A program made the position numbers and the translations under genes. A DNA stretch of 64,000 bases. It comes from Hominenteromicrobium sp900549945. Lineage in GTDB: Bacteria > Bacillota > Clostridia > Oscillospirales > Acutalibacteraceae. A model generated the notes under the pieces. That model did no database searches. It had not been told where the DNA came from and saw only the letters and a program-made list of their open reading frames with translations. Below, piece after piece: positions 16,431 through 23,369 of the stretch; within the stretch, counting starts at the first letter, position 1; each line of letters opens with the position of its first letter. The stretch covers positions 190,020 to 254,019 of the forward strand of contig CABRNK010000001.1 in the NCBI GenBank assembly GCA_902472305.1, in the 5' to 3' direction.

Positions 16431-16469
16431 AACAGGGTGCGAACCGCATGTGTGCGGCCGCGCCCTGTT
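16431..16469. terminator. Bidirectional terminator
   Basis: AACAGGGTGCG pairs with CGCGCCCTGTT between the converging repeat-protein and AI-2E exporter genes. T-rich sequence follows on the plus strand and A-rich sequence (TTTTTGT on the complement) on the minus. Confidence 0.75.
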
Positions 16470-16472
16470 CGT

Positions 16473-17828
16473 TTATTTCTTTTTGAAGATCTTTTTGAAA
16501 TCGGGGGTTTTGGGCTTTGGTGCCTTTTTCTTCCGCTGCGACTGCTCGAGCACGTGTGCGCTCAGCGGGCGGCCGCTCGAGCGGCTCGCGTAGTGCGATT
16601 CCTCGAGATACGGGTACTTGCCCGGCGCGAGGTCGTTGTTCGTCAGGTTCTTTTGCAGCAGGCGGTTTGAGGTGACGCGCCGAACCACCGTGTAGATCAC
16701 GGCCGCAAGCGGCGTGCCGATGATGATGCCCATGATGCCGAACAGATTGCTGCACACCGTCACCGCGGTCATCACCCATACGCCTGGCAGGCCGATCGTG
16801 GAGCCGACTACCTTCGGGTAGATCACATTGCCCTCAAACTGCTGCAAGCAGATGATAAAGACGACGAACCACACGGCGTCCATCGGATTGACGAGCAGGA
16901 GAAGAAACGCACCGATGCCGCAGCCGATGTAGGCGCCGAGGATCGGGATCAGCGCCGAGATCGTGATGATGCAGGAGATCAGGAGCGCATAATCGAAGCC
17001 GATCAGCGACATGCCGATGAAGCACAGGCAGCCGAGGATGACGCATTCGGTGAGCTGGCCGCGCACAAACGAGGAAAAGACGTTGTTTGCGGTCACGCCG
17101 ATGTCGGTGATCGTCGCCACGGCCTTTTTCGGCAGAAACGAGTAGACGACGCGCTTCAGAGAGAGCAGAAGGCTTTCCTTTCCCATCAGGAAGTAGATCG
17201 AGAAGATGATGGCGAGGATGAACGTGAAGATACCGCTCGCCACGTTGACCGTCGCGTTGACGAGCGAGCCGACGAGATTCGAGGTGAATTCCGTCGCACC
17301 GGTCAAAATACTCGTCCAGTTGAAGCCCTTGAGAAAATCGAGGCTGTTCACAAGGTCGAGGTTGAACTCGACGGAGATCTGTTCCATCCACTTCGTCATC
17401 GTCTGCACATAGATCGGGATATTGACACGGGCCGTTTTGCCGATCAGCTCGAGCGACTGGAAGATCTCCGGCACGATGTACAGCAGAACGGCGAGAAAAA
17501 TCAAAATGACGACTGCAAACGAGAGCACGACGCACAGCGGGCGGCGGATCTTGTGCCAGAACTTGTTTGTCCCGCGCGTCAGGCGGCCGAAAATGAAATT
17601 CTCAAAGAGGTTGAGAAAGACATTCAGGAAATAAGCGATGCAGAAGCCGGCGATCAAGGAGCCGACGGCATTCATCAGCACGCCGCCGACGTGCATCAGG
17701 CTGTCGAAGCGGAACAGCACGTAGATCAAGCCGATGGTAAAGGCCGAGACGGCAATGGCCGGCCTTACGAAGGATTTCGCGGCGGCCCTGTCCAGCGGGC
17801 GCGCCTCCGGTCTTGTGTCCTTATCCAA
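16473..17828 (-). CDS. AI-2E family transporter (UPF0118/YtvI type)
   Basis: The 451-residue membrane protein has the family's 7-8 transmembrane layout: two N-terminal helices, a long amphipathic region (about residues 130-190), then a C-terminal bundle with the conserved stretch LIPILGAYIGCGIGAFL and QFEGNVIYPKVVGSTIGLPGVWV. The C-terminal 60 residues are a basic, lysine-rich cytoplasmic tail ending KKIFKKK. Family members export small molecules or sodium/protons; the substrate is unknown. It is the last gene of a three-gene minus-strand operon, 23 bp after the dehydrogenase. Confidence 0.88.
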   Translation of the reverse strand: MDKDTRPEARPLDRAAAKSFVRPAIAVSAFTIGLIYVLFRFDSLMHVGGVLMNAVGSLIAGFCIAYFLNVFLNLFENFIFGRLTRGTNKFWHKIRRPLCVVLSFAVVILIFLAVLLYIVPEIFQSLELIGKTARVNIPIYVQTMTKWMEQISVEFNLDLVNSLDFLKGFNWTSILTGATEFTSNLVGSLVNATVNVASGIFTFILAIIFSIYFLMGKESLLLSLKRVVYSFLPKKAVATITDIGVTANNVFSSFVRGQLTECVILGCLCFIGMSLIGFDYALLISCIITISALIPILGAYIGCGIGAFLLLLVNPMDAVWFVVFIICLQQFEGNVIYPKVVGSTIGLPGVWVMTAVTVCSNLFGIMGIIIGTPLAAVIYTVVRRVTSNRLLQKNLTNNDLAPGKYPYLEESHYASRSSGRPLSAHVLEQSQRKKKAPKPKTPDFKKIFKKK

Positions 17829-17851
17829 AGATAACCCTCCCGTAGGCCGAA

Positions 17852-18817
17852 TCAGAACGTGAATTTCGCGCCGGTCTCAAAGGCCTTGTATGCGCCGTCC
17901 ATCAGGCGGGTGAGCATGACGGCCTCGTCGATCGTGGACGGGGCGGGCGTGCCATCGGTTACCGCGTTGACCCACTGGTCGATCGGCAGCGGCGCCTTTT
18001 CGGGCAGCTCGAGGTCGACCCACTTGCCGCCGGTGGCCTTACCGCCCCACTGTGCGGTCTCGCCGTGGACCATCAGCGCGCCGTCCGTGCCGCTGATCTC
18101 GAGCGTATACGGGTTGCACTCGGAGACGAAGCCGGTTTCGGAGACGCCGATCGCGCCGTTTTCAAACTCGATGACCGAGACGGCGTTGTCCTCGACGCCG
18201 CGGTTCGTGACCTGCGTAAACGTGGAGGTGATCGCCTTCGGCGCGCCGAGCAGCCAGTAAAGCGTGTACATCGGGTGTGCGCCGAGGTCCATCATCGCGC
18301 CGCCGCCGCACTGCGCCTTGTCGTAGAAGTGCGGGGGGAGCCAATCGGCGGAGCTGCCGTTGTGCACATTGCGCACGCGCGCATAGGTAATGCGGCCGAG
18401 CTTTCCGGAATCGAGCATCGCCTTCGCGGCGCGGAGCGTCGGGAACGTGCGGTGCGGGTAGGAGATCGTGAAAACGCGGCCGGAGGCCTTTACGGCTTCG
18501 GCTGCGGCCACGGCGTCCTCTACGCCGATGGTGAGCACCTTCTCGGTGAAAATGTTTTTCTTTGCGGCGGCCGCTTTTTGCAGCAGCGCCGGGTGGTCGC
18601 AGGTAGCCGAGCAGAGCACGACGCTGTCGATGCTGCCGTCCTGCATGATGCCGTCGAGATCGTTTGTGAACGGCAGGCCCATCTTTTCGGCGAACGCTTT
18701 GCCGCGGGCTTCGTCGCTGTCCCAGACAGCGGCGGCCTCCGCCTTCGGGTTCTCAAGGATCGCCCGGGTGTATTCTTCGGTGTGCACATGCCATGTGCCG
18801 ATGATTGCTGCTTTCAT
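17852..18817 (-). CDS. Gfo/Idh/MocA family NAD(P)-dependent oxidoreductase
   Basis: This 321-residue protein begins with a Rossmann fold (MKAAIIGTWHVHTEEYTRAI) and carries the family hallmark EKVLTIGVEDAVAAAEA (the EKP region, here EKV) and the C-terminal sheet domain with GGGAMMDLGAHPMYTLYWLLG, where the family's catalytic histidine lies (DLGAHP). It would oxidise or isomerise a sugar or inositol-like substrate with NAD(P). The glycine motif is unusual (GTWHVH instead of GxGxxG). GGAGGAGTAGGAACAGT precedes the ATG. It sits between a zinc-ribbon protein and an exporter in one operon, a combination whose logic is not obvious. Confidence 0.86.
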   Translation of the reverse strand: MKAAIIGTWHVHTEEYTRAILENPKAEAAAVWDSDEARGKAFAEKMGLPFTNDLDGIMQDGSIDSVVLCSATCDHPALLQKAAAAKKNIFTEKVLTIGVEDAVAAAEAVKASGRVFTISYPHRTFPTLRAAKAMLDSGKLGRITYARVRNVHNGSSADWLPPHFYDKAQCGGGAMMDLGAHPMYTLYWLLGAPKAITSTFTQVTNRGVEDNAVSVIEFENGAIGVSETGFVSECNPYTLEISGTDGALMVHGETAQWGGKATGGKWVDLELPEKAPLPIDQWVNAVTDGTPAPSTIDEAVMLTRLMDGAYKAFETGAKFTF

Positions 18818-18840
18818 ACTGTTCCTACTCCTCCGTTTTT

Positions 18841-19239
18841 TTAGGTTTTTTGATTGAACTCCTTGCGGCAGCGCTGGCAGGTGACGCGGATCTTTCCGCG
18901 GCCGCGCGGCGCACGAAGCTGCTGGCGGCAGTTCGGGCACTTGAAGTATTTGTACTGCTTGCGCTCCCGAAACGCCGTTTTCCTAATTCTAAACCATTTT
19001 TGCAGCGGTGTCCACACTTTTAGAAAAGAATAATATTCTTTTTGCCGCTGGGCTGTATTGCGGGAGAGCATGCGGAAGATCGCATAGATGTACAGCGCGT
19101 AGGCGACGAAGGTCAGCGGCCAGAAACGCGTGAGCTGCGCGATGAACGCCACCACAAGCCCGGCGATGAGCAGGACGAGATTCAGCGTATCCGTTCCGTA
19201 GCGCCCGTACATAAATCGTCTCAGTTTTTCCAAAAACAC
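18841..19239 (-). CDS. Small membrane protein with C-terminal zinc ribbon
   Basis: The 132-residue product has two transmembrane helices near residues 20-55, a basic linker and a four-cysteine zinc ribbon at the end (CPNCRQQLRAPRGRGKIRVT then CQRC). Similar small proteins are common in Clostridia but have no known function. The start is GTG 19239, supported by AAAGGAG 11 nt upstream and by a good promoter at 19275-19303. It is the first gene of the minus-strand operon. Confidence 0.8.
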   Translation of the reverse strand: MFLEKLRRFMYGRYGTDTLNLVLLIAGLVVAFIAQLTRFWPLTFVAYALYIYAIFRMLSRNTAQRQKEYYSFLKVWTPLQKWFRIRKTAFRERKQYKYFKCPNCRQQLRAPRGRGKIRVTCQRCRKEFNQKT

Positions 19240-19274
19240 GCGAGAACACGCTCCTTTGAAATGTTACTTTCATT

Positions 19275-19303
19275 AGTATAATGCGGCCGCCGGTGATTTT
19301 CAA
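19275..19303 (-). promoter_or_regulatory. Sigma-A promoter of the zinc-ribbon/dehydrogenase/exporter operon
   Basis: On the minus strand TTGAAA (19303-19298), a 17-nt spacer and TATACT (19280-19275) lie 36 nt before the GTG start. Nothing else was seen between 19304 and 19538. Confidence 0.88.
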
Positions 19304-19538
19304 GAAAGCCGCAAGTTCTTTAATAGTAAATTTACAGTTTATTCTTATAGCGGCCCGAAACAGCGCGCGGCTCGCCGGCAAAGCGCGGGAGGCTTTGCGT
19401 GTTGGGTGTGCCGAGTGCGTCCCGCTTAGTGCGGATCCTGCCGCGGGCGGATGTTTCGGGGCAGCCCGCGCAGAAAATGCTCGGGCAGGCGGTGGGGGCC
19501 GGTGCGCGCCGCATGCCAAAAATGGGCGAAAATTCCTC

Positions 19539-19567
19539 TTGACTTTTGAGAACGCACGTTCTATAAT
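19539..19567 (+). promoter_or_regulatory. SOS-regulated sigma-A promoter with LexA box
   Basis: TTGACT (19539-19544) and TATAAT (19562-19567) are 17 nt apart. The spacer is filled by the palindrome AGAACGCACGTTCT (19549-19562), which fits the Gram-positive LexA box GAAC-N4-GTTC. LexA bound there would block polymerase until DNA damage. Confidence 0.9.
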
Positions 19568-19638
19568 AAAATCAAACGGAAGCGAACGAATATTTGCAAC
19601 GCATGTTCCGAATAAAGTTTCCTTGAGGAGGGAAAGCC

Positions 19639-20886
19639 GTGGACCGCGTGATCCTGCACATCGACATGAACAACTTCTACGCGTCGGTCGAAACGCTGTA
19701 CGACCCCGCTCTGCGGGATATCCCGATGGCGGTCGGCGGCGACAAGGAGCGCCGGCACGGCATCGTGCTCGCGAAAAATATGCTGGCTAAGGCGAAGGGC
19801 GTCAAAACGGCGGAGGCGCTCTGGGAGGCCGAGCGCAAGTGCCCGGGCATCCGCTTCGTGCCGCCGCATTTCGACCGCTACGCGAAGTATTCGCGGCTCG
19901 CAAAAGCGATCTACGCGCAGTACACCGATATGGTGGAGAGCTTCGGCCTCGACGAGTGCTGGCTCGATGTGACCGGCAGCACGCGGCTTTTCGGCAGCGG
20001 GCGCGAGATCGCGGAGGAGATCCGCCGGCGCGTCCGGGAGGAGCTCGGGCTCACGGTTTCGGTCGGCGTCTCATTCAACAAGATTTTCGCGAAGCTCGGC
20101 AGCGACTACAAAAAGCCGGACGCCGTCACCGAATTCACGCGGGAGAATTTCCGTGCGCTCGTTTGGCCGCTCGATGCGGCGCAGCTTCTCTTCGTCGGCC
20201 GCTCGACGCAGGCGGCGCTGCTCAAATACGGCATGCGGACGATCGGCGACGTCGCGCGCGCCGACCGCGGGCTTCTTCGAAAGCTGTTTGGGAAAAACGG
20301 CGAACAGCTCAGCCTTTATGCGAACGGCGGGGACACGGCGCCGGTCGCGCACATCGGCGCGGAGGAGCCGCTGAAGAGCGTCAGCAACAGTACGACGGCG
20401 ATCCACGACCTGCGCGACGACGGCGAGATCCGCGCGGAACTGTACGTGCTTTCGGAGAGCGTCGCGCACCGCCTGCGAGAAAAGGGTCTGAGCGGCTACA
20501 ACGTGCAGCTTTCGGTGCGCAAGTACAACCTCGAGACATACCAGCGGCAGAAAATGCTCGATGTGGCGGTCGCCGATTCGGAGAGTATCTTCCGCGCGGC
20601 CTACGGGCTGTTTCGGGCGCACCACACGGGGGAATCGATCCGCAGCATCGGCGTGCGTGTTTCGTCGCTCGTGCCGCTCGGCATGACGCAGTGCTCGCTG
20701 TTCAGCGACGCGGCGCGCGGCCAGCGGATGCAGAAGCTCGAGACGGCGGTGGATTTTCTGCGCTGCAAGTACGGCGACGGCGTGATCGAGCGCGGCATCC
20801 AGCGCATGCACAGCGGGCTGTTTGAAACCGAGGATGCGCGCCGCCGCACGCACATCGAGAACCCGTTCAAGGGCGTGGCGGTGTAG
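19639..20886 (+). CDS. dinB: Y-family DNA polymerase IV (DinB)
   Basis: The 415-residue translesion polymerase shows the catalytic motifs HIDMNNFYASVE (first Asp) and VESFGLDECWLDVTG (Asp-Glu pair), then SVGVSFNKIFAKLGSDYKKP, a helix-hairpin-helix thumb region (VGRSTQAALLKYGMRTIGDVA) and the little-finger domain. The sequence QCSLF at residues 351-355 resembles the beta-clamp binding motif QLSLF. The start is GTG 19639 with GAGGAGGGAAAG upstream, 70 nt after the LexA-controlled -10 box. It heads an operon with the radical-SAM and DUF4130 genes, so all three are probably damage-inducible. Confidence 0.96.
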   Translation: MDRVILHIDMNNFYASVETLYDPALRDIPMAVGGDKERRHGIVLAKNMLAKAKGVKTAEALWEAERKCPGIRFVPPHFDRYAKYSRLAKAIYAQYTDMVESFGLDECWLDVTGSTRLFGSGREIAEEIRRRVREELGLTVSVGVSFNKIFAKLGSDYKKPDAVTEFTRENFRALVWPLDAAQLLFVGRSTQAALLKYGMRTIGDVARADRGLLRKLFGKNGEQLSLYANGGDTAPVAHIGAEEPLKSVSNSTTAIHDLRDDGEIRAELYVLSESVAHRLREKGLSGYNVQLSVRKYNLETYQRQKMLDVAVADSESIFRAAYGLFRAHHTGESIRSIGVRVSSLVPLGMTQCSLFSDAARGQRMQKLETAVDFLRCKYGDGVIERGIQRMHSGLFETEDARRRTHIENPFKGVAV

Positions 20887-20897
20887 GAGGGGTGAGA

Positions 20898-22202
20898 ATG
20901 GACACGATGGAAAAGCTGCGCATCCTGACGGACGCGGCAAAATACGATGTGGCCTGCACCTCGAGCGGCGTTGACCGCGCGGGCGTGCAGGGCGGCATTG
21001 GCTCCGCCGCCGCGTGCGGCATCTGCCACAGCTTCGCGAGCGACGGCCGGTGCATCTCGCTTTTAAAGGTGCTGATGAGCAACGCGTGTGCCTACGACTG
21101 CGCCTACTGCCTGAACCGGCGCACGAACGAGACGGCGCGCGCGGCATTCCGCCCGCGGGAGCTCGCCGACCTCACGGTCAGTTTTTACCGCCGCAACTAC
21201 ATTGAGGGGCTGTTTCTGAGCTCGGCGGTCGTCGGCACGCCGGATTACACCTGCGAGCTGATGTTAGAAACGCTGCACATTCTGCGCCGGGAGTACCGCT
21301 TCGGCGGCTACATCCACGTGAAGGCGATCCCCGGCGCGGATGAAGCGCTGATCCGGGCGCTCGGGCTGCTTGCGGACCGCATGAGCGTCAATATCGAGCT
21401 GCCCTCGAGCGAGAGCCTCACGCGCCTCGCGCCGCAGAAAACGAAGGAGAGTATCCTCGCGCCGATGACGCGCATCCGGGACGGCATCCGCGAGAACGCG
21501 CACGACCTCGTGCGGTACCGCAGCGCGCCGCGCTTCGTGCCCGGCGGGCAGTCCACCCAGATGATCGTCGGCGCGACGCCCGAGAGCGACCGGCGCATTT
21601 TGCAGCTCACCGAGGGGCTTTACAGGAAATACGCCTTGAAGCGCGTGTTTTATTCGGCGTATATCCCGCTCATAGAGGACCGCAGCCTGCCGGCGCTGAA
21701 CACCGCGCCGCCGCTGCTGCGGGAGCACCGGCTCTATCAGGCCGACTGGCTGCTGCGCTTTTACGGCTTCACGGCGGGCGAGATCCTCGACGACGCGCAC
21801 CCGGATTTCGACCCGCAGCTCGACCCGAAATGTAACTGGGCCGTGAACCACCCGGAAGAATTCCCCGTGGAGGTCAACCGCGCGCCGTACGAAAAGCTGC
21901 TGCGCGTGCCGGGCATCGGTGTGACGAGCGCAAAGCGCATCCTGCGGGCGCGCCGCACGGCGAAGCTCGACTTCGAGGGGCTCCGCCGGCTCGGCGTCGT
22001 GCTCAAGCGCGCGAATTACTTCATCACCTGCCAGGGCAGATCGATCAGCCGCATCCGCACGGATAACCCCGCCGTGCTCGCCGGCGCCCTGCGCGACCGC
22101 GGCCTGCCGCAGGGCGGCCTTCAGCCTGAAATGCCCGAGCAGCTCTCGCTGTTCGCGCCGACAAAGGAGGATTCCGTAAAATGTCTGACCGGCCAGCTGT
22201 AA
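20898..22202 (+). CDS. Putative DNA-repair/modification radical SAM protein
   Basis: The 434-residue protein matches the radical-SAM family usually named 'putative DNA modification/repair radical SAM protein' (rSAM_link_UDG, TIGR03916 from memory). The iron-sulfur motif is C64-x3-C68-x2-C71 (CAYDCAYC), preceded by extra cysteines in AAACGICHSF and RCISL. A helix-hairpin-helix DNA-binding motif (LLRVPGIGVTSAKRIL) lies near residue 335. Close to the C-terminus is QLSLF (residues 415-419), an exact beta-clamp binding consensus. Its reaction is not known. It starts 11 bp after dinB with AGGAGGGG upstream and overlaps the next gene by 22 nt, so the pair is tightly coupled. Confidence 0.9.
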   Translation: MDTMEKLRILTDAAKYDVACTSSGVDRAGVQGGIGSAAACGICHSFASDGRCISLLKVLMSNACAYDCAYCLNRRTNETARAAFRPRELADLTVSFYRRNYIEGLFLSSAVVGTPDYTCELMLETLHILRREYRFGGYIHVKAIPGADEALIRALGLLADRMSVNIELPSSESLTRLAPQKTKESILAPMTRIRDGIRENAHDLVRYRSAPRFVPGGQSTQMIVGATPESDRRILQLTEGLYRKYALKRVFYSAYIPLIEDRSLPALNTAPPLLREHRLYQADWLLRFYGFTAGEILDDAHPDFDPQLDPKCNWAVNHPEEFPVEVNRAPYEKLLRVPGIGVTSAKRILRARRTAKLDFEGLRRLGVVLKRANYFITCQGRSISRIRTDNPAVLAGALRDRGLPQGGLQPEMPEQLSLFAPTKEDSVKCLTGQL

Positions 22203-22939
22203 TCTACTACTACGACGGCACCTACATGGGCTTTCTCTCCTGCGTGTTCGAGAGCTTTGCCGAGCATGAGGACCCGGTTTCGATCTGTGCGGCCGACGCG
22301 GCGGACCAGACCGCGCTGTTCGGCGCAAAGTACATCGAGACGGACAGGAAGCGCGCGGAGCGCGTGCGCGTCTCGATCCCGAAGAAAATGGGGCTAGAGG
22401 CGCAGGACCTGCTCGAGCGCGCGTTTCTCACCTGTCTGCCGCAGCGGGAAAAGCATATGCTCGCCTTTATGCGGCTCGGCTACAGGGTGGGCCGGCCGGT
22501 ATGCGGCATGCTGGCCGACCCGGTCGTCCACACGCTGGACAAGGCCGTGAAATTTCTCGGGCGAGAGGCGCACCTGTTTCTGGGGTTTCTGCGCTTTGCG
22601 GAGTGCGGCGACGTGCTGATCGCGCAGATCGAGCCGAAAAACAACGTCCTGCCGGTCATCGCGCCGCACTTCATCTCGCGCTTTTCCGGCGAGAATTTCA
22701 TGATCTTCGACCGCACGCACAGGCTTGCCCTGCTCTACAAGGACGGCGAGCCGGCGATCCTGCGCGCGGATACGGTCGAGCTGCCGCCCGAATCGCCGGG
22801 AGAGCAGCGCTGCCGCGCGATGTGGCGGACGTTTTACGACACGGTGGGGATTGAAGGAAGACGCAACGATGTCTGCCGGAGAACGCACATGCCGAAACGG
22901 TACTGGCGCGATACGCCGGAGCTGGGACACTTGGTGTAG
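22181..22939 (+). CDS. DUF4130 family protein, partner of the radical SAM protein
   Basis: The 252-residue product begins YYYDGTYMGFLSCVFESF, the start typical of the 'probable DNA metabolism protein' family (DUF4130, TIGR03915 from memory). Other landmarks are LGREAHLFLGFLRF, IEPKNNVLPVIAPHF, RFSGENFMIFDRTH and PKRYWRDTPEL. In many Clostridia this domain is adjacent or fused to a uracil-DNA-glycosylase-like domain; here no such domain is present and the protein ends after DUF4130. It shares 22 nt with the radical SAM gene and has AAAGGAGG in front. Mechanism unknown; a role in DNA repair is inferred from the SOS promoter. Confidence 0.88.
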   Translation: MSDRPAVIYYYDGTYMGFLSCVFESFAEHEDPVSICAADAADQTALFGAKYIETDRKRAERVRVSIPKKMGLEAQDLLERAFLTCLPQREKHMLAFMRLGYRVGRPVCGMLADPVVHTLDKAVKFLGREAHLFLGFLRFAECGDVLIAQIEPKNNVLPVIAPHFISRFSGENFMIFDRTHRLALLYKDGEPAILRADTVELPPESPGEQRCRAMWRTFYDTVGIEGRRNDVCRRTHMPKRYWRDTPELGHLV

Positions 22940-23080
22940 GGCTGCGTCCGGTTCCGCCGCGGGCCTGCGCAGTGCGGGGCGGTCTTTTCTGCCGACGGGC
23001 GCACTGCCGCTGTGAAGCGGGGCCGGGCGGCGGACAAAAATACGCGGGCGCGGACAGGACGGCGCCGTGTCGCCGTGTGG

Positions 23081-23086
23081 TATAAT
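23081..23086 (+). promoter_or_regulatory. Extended -10 element without clear -35
   Basis: TGGTATAAT (the -10 hexamer is 23081-23086) is a good extended -10. It lies in the 430-bp gap after the DUF4130 gene and would drive only the tentative small ORF at 23169 or a short RNA ending at the terminator at 23317. Confidence 0.5.
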
Positions 23087-23168
23087 AACAGTACGGCCGT
23101 GCAGGCGCATGCGGCCGGGGTGCCCGTGCCCCGGCGCGGCGTGCACCGTCGGCCGGTACGGGATCTGT

Positions 23169-23300
23169 ATGGATGAGGGGGCGCAGGACTTTTCGCACTG
23201 GATTGCGGGCGACTACACGGGCGGCGAGATTCCTGCGGGAATAGAAACGCAGGAGATTCCGGCGCGGCGGACTACCACAGCGGGATCTGGATTCTGGTGA
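23169..23300 (+). CDS. Possible small protein, 43 residues
   Basis: The reading MDEGAQDFSHWIAGDYTGG and onward is acidic and begins 83 nt after an extended -10 element, ending just before a strong terminator. The ribosome site is weak (ACGGGA). No known family is recognised; it could equally be the body of an untranslated RNA. Confidence 0.3.
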   Translation: MDEGAQDFSHWIAGDYTGGEIPAGIETQEIPARRTTTAGSGFW

Positions 23301-23316
23301 GAAAAAAGAGGCGCAA

Positions 23317-23359
23317 AAAAGCGGCGGGCTTCCCGAAAAAAGGGAGGCCCGCCGCTTTT
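23317..23359. terminator. Strong bidirectional terminator
   Basis: AAAAGCGGCGGGCTTCCC pairs with GGGAGGCCCGCCGCTTTT. It lies between the gap region and the converging glycosyltransferase-Nudix gene. Confidence 0.9.
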
Positions 23360-23369
23360 GCGGTTGTTT

